DNA of 64,000 nt from Pseudisothecium myosuroides (Eukaryota > Streptophyta > Bryopsida > Hypnales > Lembophyllaceae): assembly GCA_951799445.1 (NCBI GenBank), contig OX637294.1, positions 18,315,452 through 18,379,451 on the forward strand. Direction: 5' to 3'. Shown piece after piece: positions 11,952 through 25,900 of this stretch. Both the position numbers and the translations under genes were made by a program. Every line of letters starts with the position of its first letter. The stretch's first letter is position 1. The notes beneath the pieces are model-generated. The model was not told where the DNA came from. It searched no databases and saw only the letters and a program-made list of their open reading frames with translations.

Positions 11952-14759
11952 ATGGCGCAACGAGCTGGGCGGAGTGTGGGGAATTTCTTCGTAAGGCTGT
12001 GGAAACAACAGCCATGGAGACAAGAGATCCCCAACACAAAGAGTACGACTAGCTTGTGCGATCACGGTAGAACTCTAGCGAATAAGGGTTTTCATGAGAT
12101 TCAACGATCCGCCCCTTCCTTCCGAGCGGCACAACAACAGTACTTGTCCCAAAATTTAGGGGTCCAGAAACAATTCTTGCGCCGAAATTTAGGGTTCCAG
12201 AACAGGAGGCTCTACTATACGGACTCGCGAGGAGTGGTGCATTTCAAGAGACGAGGGCCAACAGTATGGATCCAAGAAACGCGCGGCGGTGGTCAGTCCA
12301 ACCAGAAGAAGCTCTTGATCATTCTTGGAGTGGCGGGATCTGGCTCTGCGTATGTTTACTTCACCAATTTGCAGACGGTTCCTTACACCCATCGGCAACA
12401 CTTCGTCTTGATCGGACCGACTCTGGAGCGCCAACTGGGGGAGCAGGAATTCAACAGCGTAAGTTAATATTTCTCACACTGCCCATTTCTTGAACTCATC
12501 TTGTCCATTAGGGTTTCCATTTCACGTGACTTTGCTTAATGTCTATAGCCACGGATCTTTAAAAGGAATCAGGGGTTCTCTACTGTCCCTTCAGTAGTGG
12601 TCTGCAACCTCCCACTTTGAACGATTGCATAAGAAATCATCCAAATTCTTGAGTGATAAAACAGTTTGATCGCTAAAGCGAGTTCTGCTCTTGTAATACT
12701 CGAAGTGAGCTCTCCAGGAGCTCTATTGAGTGATCTCCCAGTGAAAGCACACTCCTTCATATTGGTTAAAATGCATCAAGAGTTAGCCGTGATTCTTCTT
12801 CTTCTTGTTGCAGATGAAAACGAAAATGTCGGCCAAGATTCTGCCTCCCATTCATCCTCAGGCAGTTCGCATCCGCCATATTGCGAAGGACATAATCGAG
12901 GCTGCGATGGCGGGGACGAGGACTGAGAGCTGGGGTGAAGTGCAAGCGCATGCACCCTACCCGAGCGACCACTCTTCCTCGCAGTCAAGCTTGGAAAGAG
13001 GCAGCAGCAACCTCGAAGACAAGCTGCACAAAAGCTCGGAGGATCTGTATGGGAATGAGAAACTGGAGGACGACATGTGGGTGGATAAGAGCCGTAAGAA
13101 GGGCTTGGATGAAGGCTCTCAGGGTTTCACTGCCCATTTGAATGGGTTGAAGTGGGAGGTCGTGGTGGTGGATGAAGATATCATGAATGCGTTTTGTCTC
13201 CCCGGAGGCAAGATTGTGGTTTTCACCGGGTTGCTCAAACAGTTTCGATCGGACACTGAAGTTGCAACTGTTCTGGGTCACGAGGTATGACATGCTCTTA
13301 TTGAGCCTTTTTGCTGATATTGAAGGACTCGTACCGGGCTGCACATGTAGTTTCCTTACTTATGTTGTTGAGAATACTCTTTCCATCATTTTGAGCATTT
13401 TAATTAGTATGTATAAGTGTGCTTTCATCGCTTTGGGTACAAGAGACAAACTCTATTATGATGATTTCTTATGCAATCATTTACAGATGGGAGGTTGTAG
13501 ACCACTGTTGAAGGGACAGTGGACAACCCCATTTCCATTCAAAAATCAGCCGTCATAGAACTCTAATCAAATCATACTTGCACGCAACTTGCCAAGTGAA
13601 GGCCAATCAAGTGTATGAATACACGAGTTGTTGTTTGTGACAGGTGTCAGTATAGAAGACGGGATCATGTCCCTAACTGTTTTAGTAGACTCTTCCTTAG
13701 GTACATTAGCTTGAATGGAAATGGGGTCACTTATAGTGGTCTGCAACCTCCCACTTGAAATTGCATAGGAAACTCACGCATGGTCAACAACTTTGGCTCT
13801 TGCACTCAAAGATTTCTCCACAGCTCTAGCTGGTCCCGTAAAATCACAATCCTACATATTGGTTAACCCTGGAAGGACGTGGCCCTATCACTCAAGGTAT
13901 TCAGTCAAAAAATGATCAGATTCCAGGATGAATAGGTGCATTCTTCGTTTCTTCAGTTTCTGGGGAACTCATTCATCAGACGCTTCTGGTCTCCGCTGCC
14001 TGTCAGGGTTAAATTGCCAATGTGACGCAAATTGTAACCTCTAGTTTATGTCAAATTTGAAGTTGAAGTCACTGTAAGTACTTACTTCTTTTTCTTGAAT
14101 CATTGAATATCAGGTTGGACACGTGGTAGCACGGCATGTTGCAGAGAAGCTTACCCAAGGAATATGGCTAGGCTTCTTGCAGCTCATCGTTCTGTCGTTT
14201 ATTTACGTTCCGGGCCTTGTCTCCAGTTCTTCAGATCTTCTTGTCAAACTTCCTTTCTCCAGGAGGTGAGGCTTGGAAAGCTCATATCCAGCATCGTTTT
14301 TGACCCATATTTTAATGTCCTCAACCTTCATTGTTTCAAGGAGTTGCTTTAGAACTCTATAATCCCCCTTTCTGTCCGTTGCCTGCAACATGAAAGTCTA
14401 TTTTGCGCTCGTCACAAATTGTTGTCCAATTGTTCAAGGTCTGGATAATTCGTTGTTACAGTTCTTTGCAACCTGTATTTGCTGAGTTCATATCGTTTCA
14501 CCTCTGCAGGATGGAGTCAGAGGCAGACCACATTGGTTTGATGTTAATGGCAGCAGCAGGCTATGACCCCAGAAAGGCCCCTGCTTTTTACGAGAAGATG
14601 GGGCAACTCGGAAAGCAACCCGAGTATCTGCAGTACGTCAACACCCATCCATCTGGCAAAAAACGAGCAGAGGCCCTGCGAGAGAGTGGTACCATGCAGG
14701 AAGCTGAAAGAATATACAGTGAGAAGATGGCTGGCCAGGGGCAACTTGGTTTTCTCTAG
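11952..14759 (+). CDS. Mitochondrial metalloendopeptidase OMA1-like (M48 family)
   Basis: Exons are 11952-12458, 12814-13284, 14114-14265 and 14510-14759, all GT-AG and frame-consistent, giving 459 aa. The N terminus (MAQRAGRSVGNFFVRLW) is Arg-rich and aromatic, as expected of a mitochondrial presequence. A transmembrane segment follows at about residues 121-137. The zinc-protease core shows HEVGH (325-329), split by intron 2, and the downstream ESEADH (379-384) that supplies the third zinc ligand of M48 peptidases. The usual 'THPSGKKRAEAL' motif lies near the C terminus. OMA1 is an inner-membrane protease that cleaves dynamin-like GTPase and other substrates under stress. The N-terminal region carries a small internal repeat (QNLGVQKQ / RNLGFQNR). 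Introns 1 and 2 carry MITE-like sequence. A possible poly(A) signal AATAAA lies at 14841-14846. Confidence 0.9.
12578..12642 (-). repeat. Fragment of the intron MITE-like family in OMA1 intron 1
   Basis: Read on the minus strand, this stretch matches the left end of the element at 13466-13772, including the block with 'gggaggttg(t/c)agaccact'. It appears truncated, with only one end present. Confidence 0.55.
13466..13772. mobile_element. MITE-like element in OMA1 intron 2
   Basis: Imperfect terminal inverted repeats of about 40 bp (13466-13508 and 13733-13772) enclose about 220 bp. The ends share TTTC(T/C)TATGCAAT and a GGGAGGTTG(T/C)AGACCACT block. Internal motifs (a 'cttgc..aacttgc' block and a 'gggatca.gtccctaac' block) recur in introns of the Dicer gene (26.3 and 29.6 kb) and of the ALF4-like gene (41.2 kb). 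It has no coding capacity. Confidence 0.6.
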
Positions 14760-16944
14760 ATGATTTCACCCAACCCTGGGCTCCTGTCTCCCTCACTGCC
14801 AACTGGAAATTTTCAACACTGGGGCCTTCCTTGTCGTGTGAATAAATAATCACCTGTTTCACTTGCTTTCAATGCATGTTACAAACTGTCTGCTGTTGCA
14901 ATGTACAAGATCCTCTAGAGGATTGATTATTAGCACTCCAGTAGTAAGATAGGTCATCAACACTTCAGGAGCTATTTGTTGTGTCTGTACCGTGTGGATG
15001 TAGACATATAGCGACTTCGATGTCGGTCCGATTATTCATTACTGACAAGTACGTGTGAGGCCCTTCTGGCGTACTTTCCCACTCCATTGTGATATCTGCA
15101 CTTCCTACATGTGTGTTGGAGCCTTGGAGACTTCGTGAGTCACTTGAGTGCTCTTCCTTTGTCGAGCTCCACGAGCAAGCCCATTCAGTCATTTCTGTCT
15201 GTCTGTCTGGCAGTGCAGGGGCATTTAAGTCGTAACTAATTTGATCCTCGCATTTATCGTATGAATTTCTACTGCCTGTTACATTCGTGGCATTTATTGC
15301 AGCTTCTCTTCTTCTGTCAATCCTTTAAACTCTGCAATTCCTTAGCCTCCACGATCCGACATCTTGGATAGGCTTTTTCGCATTCAAACAAACTTCACAA
15401 AGAGGTGAACGTCGTCAAATTAGCTTTCGTCGTCACATTTTACCGTACTGTTGTTTTTGCATTGAACGACGGAGCTTCACTAAGAAGTGCACATTGTCAT
15501 CCAAGCTTTCCTCGTCACATTTGACCGTACTGTTGTTTTTGCATTGAACGAAGCTTCACTAAGAAGTGAACATTGTCATCCAAGCTTTCGTCGTCACATT
15601 TTACCGTACTGTTGTTTTTGCATTGAACGAAGCTTCACAATGAAGTGAACATTGTCGTCCAAGCTTCTGTCGTCGCCGTAGACCCGTACTCTGTCCCTTT
15701 TGCATTGACCAAAGTGTCACAGAGAAGTGAACATTATCCTTCAAACTTTTGCAGCAAAAAATAATGTTTCCACTCTGAGAATATGCGAATAATGGCTCTT
15801 CCGGAAGCAGCGTGAGCATCAAGACCACGCGGTCCAGTGCAGTACCCATGCGGTGAATCTCGCTGTTTTCCGTAGGCCAAGCACCAGAAAAAGCTCATAC
15901 TTAAACTTGTATATAAATTCGTACCAATATTCAGTTGCTTTGGGAATAGGATATTGGAAAAATAGCCCACCATTGGGTGGACCCGGGCGAGTGATTTCGG
16001 CGGGGGCGGGCGGGGTGCACAAATCAAGAGTATATGCGATTCCCCGGGACTCTTCATTCAGAAGCTTTATTAGTTGTATTTTTTGGTTGCCGTGGTCGCG
16101 GCAATCACTTACACCAATTCCGCTGCTTCTACCGACGTTGTTGCAAGTGCAGGGGGTACCTAATTGGGTTTAAATTCTGGAAATGCACGGGCGTCGGTTA
16201 GTTGGTCGGTGTCCATTTCTTTCCTTGCACCGGCAGAGTCTTGGAAGAGCAGTTGTTCGTTTCTTTTCATGCATTCTGTTGTGAGCGCTGGCTTGCTTGT
16301 TTGCGAGCCTGAGACTTGAAGCTCACCTTCGTGTTTGTCGAAATTTGGGAGCAATTGGTTCTCGGTGACCGAGAATTAGGCGGTGTGTGAAGAAGGTGCA
16401 ATTCATGTTAATGAGCCACCTCTGGAAATGAGAGCCTTCCGCCAGCTTGATTGTTTGGTTGATTGTTTGAGTCGATTGATTGTTGTCGTCGTTCTACCTC
16501 CCTTCCTCTGTCTCGATGACGGGAATTCTGGGGATCTCTAGAACGTCAGAGCTTTACTTTTGTGTGTGTTTACTATTCGTCTAAATTTGGAATTTCTAGA
16601 ATTGCGATTACTTTTCCGTTTTCAATCCGGAGTTTAAAGAGAGTTTTCGAAACTAGCTTCCTGCAGCTAATTTATTCGACATATGTTGGATTCTCCAATA
16701 GTATATATCTTCCAAATCCGCGACAACAGAGCTTGGATCATTTTTCCTTTGTTTGTAGCTGTGTTTGTGACTCGAAGAGTTTTGGTGTTACTTCAGGGGA
16801 GTCACTGCTCTTGGCAAACTTGGTTGCGTAAGTGTTGCAATCGGTGGAGATTCGGGATACACCCAACTTCTTTCCGCCATGGCAATCAGCTAAGTGTCGA
16901 TAGAATTGGCCAATTGGCCAATTGTGGAGAGAATTGGCCGAGAG
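14760..16944. other. Spacer between OMA1 and the Dicer gene
   Basis: It contains the OMA1 3' UTR, a tandem array (15366-15752) and the presumptive promoter and 5' UTR of the Dicer gene. The open frames on both strands here have no recognisable domain and no ATG-started, conserved-looking sequence. Confidence 0.55.
15366..15752 (+). repeat. Tandem repeat array, unit about 79-82 bp, about five copies
   Basis: The landmark 'gcattgaac' (or near variants) recurs at about 15380, 15459, 15541, 15620 and 15702, giving periods of 79, 82, 79 and 82 bp. Units also share 'cgtcacattttaccgtactgt' and 'cttcac.aagaagtgaacattgtc'. The outer copies are the most diverged. There is no sustained reading frame. 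The array lies between OMA1 and the Dicer gene and may be part of the Dicer upstream region. Confidence 0.75.
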
Positions 16945-19900
16945 ATGGCAGACATGGATGAATCAACCTGCGGCGATGAAGTGGATCGGGAGGATCCTTT
17001 GTTGATTACCACTGTGAAGGCAAGGTTGAACCGAGAGGAGAAGGTCAAGAAAGTGGGGCGCAAGACGGTGAAGCGACTGGTGAACCGCAAAGGTGACGAT
17101 GATAAGAAAGAAAGCGAGGACCAGCCAAGCGCAGTGAATCCTCGAAGGTAATAAAACTAACATATATCGATCTCTCCTCCCGCTTTGCCGTTGGGAATCT
17201 ATCATGGTTGGAAATTCTGGTTCCCCCGTTGGCTATGTCGAAGCCAACAATTTCGGAAATGGAAGAATTGGAAGAACAATGCTGCGGAGATGACGACGAT
17301 TTCTGTCTGTGTTGTGTAGGTATCAGCAAGAAGCTTTCAATGCAGCTCGGAGCAAGAACATCATTCTGTATTTGGAGACAGGAGGTGGGAAGACGCTGGT
17401 GGCGGTGCTGTTGATCAAATCGCTGGCGAAGAACACGAGGTTGGAGAAGGCGGACAGGCGCTTGATTGTGTTTCTTGCACCCACCGTCCTTCTTGTTCAA
17501 CAGGTAACTTGTGCCTTTTTTTCTATTCAGCTTCTGAAATTCTTGGGAGTGTGTTGGGAGTCGGTAAGGTTTGAATTTCGAATGGTTTTGGAGGTTTAGG
17601 GTTTGGTGGAGCGGAGACGAAGCTCTGATGTTGCAAATCGTAGAGCAGGCTGTTTTCAAGTCTTGCATGCATACTGTTCCAAGAATTCGATGCATATGTT
17701 CCAAAAATTGGATGGTTACGCTGATAATTTTCTGATCTTGTGATTATCTGCAAAGTCTATTGTGAATCAAACGAGATGCAATTCTAATTTGTTGTTTCTA
17801 ATAATGTGGGTGATTACAATTTTGTGCCAGCAATCGCGCGTGGTGAATATTCATACCGACTTGAAAGTGGGTGAGTATTACGGCGCGAAGAATGTGGATA
17901 GCTGGGGCAGAGCGGAGTGGGACACGCGGATCGCTGACGTCCAGGTTTGCACTTCTGCAAAGAACGTTTCATTTCGTTTTTGTTGAAACTATGGTGAAAT
18001 TTGTTGATGGATTTTTTCTCATGTTGCAAGTGGTCGGGTCTGACTCTAGAGCTTTGGCAGGTCATGGTGATGACACCACAGGTCTTGCTCAACAACTTGC
18101 AGCACGGGTTCATGAAGATGGACAAAATTGAGCTTCTCATCTTTGACGAGTGCCATCATGCTTATAAGAATCATGCCTATGCTCAGATCATGAAGGTAAG
18201 AATTTAGTTTGAAGCGTGTGATTTGCTAACTCATTTTTTTTGTAATTTTTTGTTTGGTGAATTCCTTTAGGATCATTCTGTAAGCACTTCACCAAGTGCT
18301 CACTGGTAGAATAGAAACCAAGAGTCATTAGATTTCTCTGAATTTACTGATTGCCTTGGTGGAACAGGGGTTTTATCACGTTAATGCAGATAATGGAAGA
18401 TTACCAAAAATCTTTGGCATGACTGCATCTCCTGTGACAAAGAAAGGTGATTACACTACTGTTCTAATGAATGGTTGCGATACTTTTCTCGGGTTATCTG
18501 TCCTGCAGTAGCCTAACTAGTGTTTTTTTTATGTGAAGGGGTGAAAACATATAGTGAAGCTGCTGGGCAAATCTCTGGCCTGGAGGACATGCTCAAATCT
18601 GAGGTGAATCTCCTGCATCTCATTTGATTCATGTCTTCATCAGTGTTCTGTATGTTTGCTACATTGAGGTATAAGAAGCTACTTCAATCTTTATATGCAA
18701 GCTAAGCGAGAGAAATTGTTGTTAATTTTTTACGATGATAGTTGTTTCAATGTTGTGAAAACAGGTCTTCACTTTGAAAGATAGAGAGGAGGTTGAGTTT
18801 GTTGCACCCACAGCAAGCACTGTTGAGGAGCTCTATGATGCCCCAAATCTCGAAGTTATTGCACCGTTCAAAGAAAGGATTGAGGGTCTTTTGAATAAAG
18901 TACGCTATCACCCCACTTTTCTGTAGCATTATCCTCAATGCTTTTGTCACTTAGGGTCTGCTGAGCATTTAAAGTTAACCAAGGTTCTGGTGCTTGTTCA
19001 CCTGAATGACTTGCGTTCAAAAGAATCTATACGTGACTCAATTTAGGGGTTTTCTATGTATTGCATGCTTGACTTACATCTGGACTTTCTTCTAGTATGA
19101 AGGAGCCAACATGGATGCTCTCACCAACTTGAAAGTGGGATTCAAAGATCAAGCCGAGCTGATTGAGAAGCTGAAAGACAAGATCCACAAGTTTCATCGG
19201 GATCTTCAATTCTGCCTGGAGGAGCTTGGTTTGTGGTGTGCATACAAGGTCGGTGATGATTCCACTGCTTCATTATTTCCATTGTAGCTAGTTAGCAATT
19301 CTAATAAAATAGGTGAACGTCTTTTTAAAGATCATCAAATCTTTAATATGTGAAATGGTGATCCGCAAGCACCTCAGAAGGATATTTAGGTCTTGGATTC
19401 ATTTACTGGGCTTCAACTGAGTCTCGAAGTACGATTCGATAGTGCAAATTATGAATTGATTTTGAATTCTTTACTACGCTCTGCAGGCTGCAGAACATTC
19501 GTTCAAAGTTGACAACGGAGTCAATGATTTCGAGGGTTTTGGAGATGCCACATCAACCTTCAAACGGAACAAGGATCTGTTTCTGAAAGAATCTTTGCAA
19601 TTACTGCAAGCAGCTGTACCTGAAGGTTTGTCTTACGTTTTATTGATGATCTCTTGAAACGTGTGCCGTTGATCGTGAAGTTGCAAAGCGTCGAAGAATT
19701 TGCTTGACTCCAACGTTGACGCACATAGATGCTGCGGTGACCGTTTAAGTCTCCGCAGCCTTCGCATGGCTACCATTGCATGCTGAAATGCCGTTCTATT
19801 CGAAATACGTCACTAATTTTGTTATCAATTTTTTTTAATAAGCTTCGGTTCGTATAAGCTTCAGAATTTTCTAGTATACCGTAGCAAGTATTCGGGAAGA

Positions 19901-22900
19901 ATGATTAGCCTCAAATTTTCACTTGTTATGACTTCATATCTATTCTCTTTGACCCTAATAGTGACTTATTGCACCTATTAAGAAAATTGATGGTAGATTG
20001 GGCCTCTTGTGGCATTCGACTATTTACTTACTATTGTTTTAGTATGTTTCACTTCGATAGATCAAAAAGAGCGGTCGGATTGTATGTGGTATACATTTTT
20101 CATTGGGACTTCTCTCTTGTTGAGACTTACAACAAGTTGCGTGATTCTCAGGCTGGGCTACTGGTCGCACGGCACAAGAACTGCAATACGCTGTGAGCAA
20201 AGGGTACTTGACTCCTAAGGTCTATCAGTTAGTAGCGATTCTTTACCAGAAAAGGTAAGACATGAGTATTAAAGGGGTGAATTGGATGTATTTCAAGTTG
20301 CATGACTCCCTTTGCCTTAATTCTGATTGAACTTTAAGTGTGATATTTATATGCCCAGCGAGGACCTTTCTCTTTTTTCTTTGCAATTGAAACGTGCGAG
20401 TCCGTAATTTGTTCGTTCTCTAGCTAATGTGGTCGTCTTGCGTCCGTTATATATTTTGCAGTATACAAGAATTTGTGCTATGTAGTTGAATTCTGCTGAT
20501 CTGGAATCATTGTGTGTTGTCAGATTGACGACAAAGGCTGTAAAGTGCATAATATTTGTGGAGAGGCGAATGGCTGCTGTAGTGATCGCAAGCTTAGTGA
20601 ACCATGTACAATGTCTATCCGAGTTTCTCCTCGCACAGGCGATTTGCGGAGCCAATGCTGGTGCGGATACTACTCGGGGCCAACAACAAAGTACCGTGGC
20701 TGCTTTCAATCAAGGAGAGGTTGGAAGTTTTGCTTTGCTCCTGTAATCAATTAAGTCTACCCTCGTTCAAAGTCTGCCCATCTCTTGATTATACCATTCT
20801 GTTCAAATTTCTTTTTATCTCCTAAAGTACGTAGAGGCCCAAATTGGGCCCTTTTAGCAATTTTGAGTAATTACTATGGAAACTTTGTACTAAGTTTATA
20901 CAAAGTTTCCATAGTAATTACTCAAAACATGTAAATTTTTGTTTTTTTAATGTAAAACACATGTAATTTTCTTCATTATTATGGTGGTGTAGAATTCGGC
21001 CCCATGCCGATTATGTTTTCCACGGTATCATCATTTCTAAATCATGAATGAATCCTTATGTGCGACTGAACATATTTTGGAATTGCTCAGGTCAATTTGT
21101 TGGTCGCCACTGACATCGCAGAAGAAGGCCTTGACGTTCAAACCTGTAGTGAAGTAATACGATTTAGCCTTCCCAAAACTCTTCGTAGTAACATACAATC
21201 TCGTGGACGAGCCCGTCAGCAAGGATCTACTTACATTGTGTTCTTGGAAAGGTGAGTAGTAGCACAGAAAATGTGATGCTTTTGCTTTATTTTTATTTTT
21301 TTGCGTTATGACCTCGGCCGTCCGAAATTGTGAAGCCTTATATGATGAATGCATTTTTTTATCCAGGGGTAATGTGGCACAGAAGGAGCAATTTTCCAAA
21401 ATTTTACGGAGTGAACCGGTAATGAGAGAGGAAGTCATTTCCCGAGAGCACATGCCTGCTAACAGCAGCTTGATTGTGCATGCATCCCCTGAGACTTACC
21501 GTGTGCCTTCCACTGGGGCCTCTGTGACTCCTGATTCAAGTGTTACCCTCATACTTCGATTTTGTGGGAAGTTGCCATCTGACAAGTAAGACGATGATCA
21601 TTTTCTAGTATTCCCTACCATTTTTAGTTCTCCGGCTTGCAATGATCTTCTTTTGGTCTATGTTAGTAAGGTAGATGATACTGATTGCGTCTCTTGGAAG
21701 AATTTTCTTTTACCCCATGATTGTAACCATTTCTAAGAATTCATTTGGCTCCGGATGTTATCAGATTTTACATGCCAAAGCCAGAGTATGTGTTTCAGGA
21801 GGTCGGATCACAGCACAAATGCAATCTCAAGCTACCTCCTGCGTCTCCAATACATGAAGTAGAAGGGGAGCCCCAAAGCACCCCTCACCTCGCAAAGCAA
21901 CTCACTGCATTGGAAGCGTGTAAACAGCTGCACAAAATAGGGGCACTCAATGACAATCTGGTACCTTCATTAGACTTTGAATTGGGTGATGATGAGGAGA
22001 AGTTCACCAAGTCAAAGAATGCATCTGGTGTTGGTAAGGACCATTTCATATGACTACTTTAAAGCTAATTTTTTAATTTTTTTGATCTCGTATTCTTGTC
22101 AAATACTGATTCATTTTGCATCTGTTGTGTGAAGGCACTACTATGCAAAAGGAACTCTATCCGTCTGAAGAAGCCGAGGTCTTCACTGGTCATTGGCACA
22201 TCAGAAGCAGTGATGCACTTTTGTATGCCTATTGCATGTCATTTGACGTTCAACCTAAGGACGACGAGGCATATGCAAATTTCGTGTTGCTTACTGGAAG
22301 TGCTCTTGACGACGACGTGGCAAAGTTAGAGACTGATTTATGCTTAACTCGGGGAAGAAAAGTCACAGTCAAATTTTCACCATGGGGAACTACTACTTTA
22401 TCAGCTGATCAGGTATGTGTCACAGGTCACACGCAGTTAAGCAACCATCATTTTGCTGATTTATGGTGTTGTATTTATTACCTCTAAACAATATGATTAT
22501 CCACCATTAGTCAGTTGGCGGCCGCTGTTTTCGGGGCTTCCATTTGCATTCAGACAAATAATAATCCCTTTGATCAAATTCCGGTCACTACGCTAGATTC
22601 TAGTTAGTTCAGTCCAAACTAGTTTGCTTTCACATTTTCTTTCTAGAGGTTTTGGCAAAGCATTTTTAGTTCACCAAGTTGGTCATTTTAGATGCATGGA
22701 TCCTTGGTCTTTTATGCTGAAGTGCTGTATTCATTCATTCTCTTTCTGCATGCAAAGTTTGCTTCTCTATTATTCTAACATGGATTTACGTGGTGCACAG
22801 TTGAGCGATGCGAAGATATTTCAAACTGTATTGTTCAACGGGATGTTCAGCAAGATGTCAAAATCAGCTCAAGTTTGCAGGAAACGCAAAAGAGGGTCTG

Positions 22901-25900
22901 ACGTTTCCTCTTTATTTATAGATAGGACGGATTTGTGGAATCCAAATAACGCTTACCTTATCCTACCAGCTGTAACCAGAAACTTCGGCACTGCTATTCC
23001 AATTGATTGGAAAAGCATCCACAGTACATCTAGTGCTATGAAGAACCAACAGGAGAACCAGGACTTAGAGATTTGCCCACCACGTAAGAAATTTTCCCTT
23101 TTCAAAACGTTCACCCAATTCTTCACCCACCGACAAGAGCAACCCCGAGAGAGTTCCTTGACCTTGGCAGGAAACTGTCAAGTCCCCAATTCACAGCTTG
23201 CAGATGTAGCAGTGCTGACTCTTCACACCATGATGATATACCCCGTCCTTTCTGTACTGCACGATACGACAGCTCAAAGTCCGTTTCCGTTTCCTGGTGA
23301 AGAAAATCTCAAGTCTTATGCCGATTTTTTCAAGATGAAGTAAGAGAAAAATGTCTTCAAGTTTGAAGTGTTGCTAATTCGTTTTTCATCTTGTTTATTT
23401 GTCCTTCCGTCGTCAGTATTCAGCTTAAGCGTTTTCACATGAGTTTTGTTTAACTGTACAGATATGGGCTCACACTGCAGTATCCTGGTCAGGCCCTGCT
23501 TCAGCTCAAGCAGAACCACCGTGCGCGCAACTTGCTTCCTACATGTGTTGGAAAAAATGAGAAAGATGCTGGAAAGATTCTCAAAGTGAAGAATCCTGCT
23601 AAACAAGGCGCAGAAGGAATGGAGGTTCCTAAGGCGCCTGGAACACAATCTGCATCAGTGGAAATGCCACCAGAGTTATGTGTGGTTTTGGGATTCTCGG
23701 CAGCTGTAATACGCTCTGCTTATTGGATTCCATCTGTCATGCATCGTTTTAAGGCAGCTGTGCTTGCTTGTCAACTGCGGCGGTCCATCCAGGCTCCCAG
23801 AATTCCCGTCATGGAGGTATGGCTTCTCTTGTTTTTCACTGGATAGCTGTTTACATGCAGTGGGTCCTTATATGATTGCCTGATGTCAACATTTTAGTCT
23901 CTTTCAGAATCTTTCTGTTCTTATCGGTTTGGTATGAAGTCTTCGTGTTAATCTATTTTTTAAATGGAATTCCATAGAATGGTTGTTTATCGTGATGCGA
24001 CACTCATATAGAATTTTTATGAGTTGCACTGAATTTATTCTTCATAGTGCTCAGTTCCATGCACAGTAGAAGACATTAATGCTACAATTTTAAGCATTTT
24101 TACGACTAGAATTGTGAGATGAATTAGTCTAGTTTGTACAACAAGTGAGCATCGTAGGAGGCTATCTCACGCTACTTTTCGTGGATTGCAGGTACTAAAG
24201 GCCCTTACAACAACGCGTTGCAATGAAAACTTCAACATGGAAGCCCTTGAGTTGTTTGGGGATTCGTTCTTGAAGTACGCTGTGAGCCGAAAACTGTTTC
24301 TTGAGCTGAAGACAGCCAACGAAGGGGTTCTCTCCACAAAGCGTATGCACAGAATCTGCAACCGAGCTTTACATCAGTTGGCTGTCAAGAGAGGACTAAC
24401 TGTACGGTCTTTATTCTTTTCCAAACGTGTTTCCTTTGTTTTTATCTGAGTCACACAGCCTGGTTTATAATGTTTGATTTGTTTATGTCTCGGTTCTTGC
24501 CATATCTAAGAATGAAACGCTGCCCTCTCTTCCATATTTTTCACGGTAAATTTAAAGTTGACTTCCATGAAGTGGTATATGCTATGGTGCTTATCGATGT
24601 AGGAGTTCTGGAAGTAAGATATTCCGTAGTAATATAATTAAGCAAGGTAACTAGAGCACCATAGGATTAACGTGACCAGAAGGTGAAGCGGCCAAACCAC
24701 AGTAGGTGCCTTTATATTGTATGCAGGAAGGCACTCATTGTATATGAGTAGCTTTGTGATGAGGTCAATTACAGGCATGCAATTAACTAAAATAGTGTGG
24801 GTGTTGTTGCAGGGGTACATTAGGGACTGTCCATTTGACCCTAGCCGCTGGGCTGCGCCCGGCATGTTGGTCTTGAGAGAGGTTGCTTGTCGTTGCAAGG
24901 AAAAGCAGATGTTCAAAGCGTTCAAGTCCACCACTTCTAAGGTTACAGGTGTCTTTGGAAACGAGACTCTTGCGGAGCAAATTCGGACAGATACAATTAA
25001 GCCGCGAATTGGACTGACGTGCGACAAAGGCCACCGTTATCTCTGCTCCAAGACCGTAGCGGATGTGATGGAAGCTTTAATTGGTGCTCACCTTGAATTT
25101 GGAAGAAACTGTGAAGGTGCCTTGAAGTTCATGATTTGGGCCGGCATAGACGTGTATTACGATCCTTCTCTGATGAAAGCTGCAAGTAAGGAGTCACCGG
25201 TGGACTTGAGCTATGATTATGGATTGGATGTGGAAGCCTTGGAGAAGAGGATTGGGTACACTTTCAAAAACAAATATCTTCCATTAGAGGCAATGACACA
25301 TCCTTCCAACATGGGTGGGGATCGAGTTCATTGCTACCAGGTACAGAATGACTGCACTGGTCTATTCTACTTAGTGTCGTCCAAGATTAATGTGCCACCA
25401 AATAGCGTGCTATGCAGTGAGTGATTTTCTTTTTGTTAAATAGTGTACTTGGGGTCACCATCAAAAGCGAGGATAGAAAAAACTTTTTTGAAAAGTGGGT
25501 CAAACAAGAAGTGGCTTTCGTAAAATTGTGTTCCAATTTTTATTTATCCAGGGATACACTAATACGGAGTACAACGTTGTCCGAATCAGCATTATACCTA
25601 CAAAATAGTGTATCATACACTACATAGAATATACAATGTGGTTTTGGCACACGAGGTCCACTACAGTAGTTTTTTCGTTGATAAGAGTTTTTTCATGAGA
25701 GGTGGTTTTCGTTTGAATTTGAGAAAGCCCATTTTGGGGGAGAATCCATCAGTGTAAAGTAATTTAAACTGTTGCATGCTCACAGAGACTTGAGTTCCTT
25801 GGGGATGCCGTGCTGGACTTTCTCCTGACACGACACCTGTTCACATCGCATCCGACATCGACCCCGGGACTCTTGACAAGCTTGCGATCAGCATCTGTCA

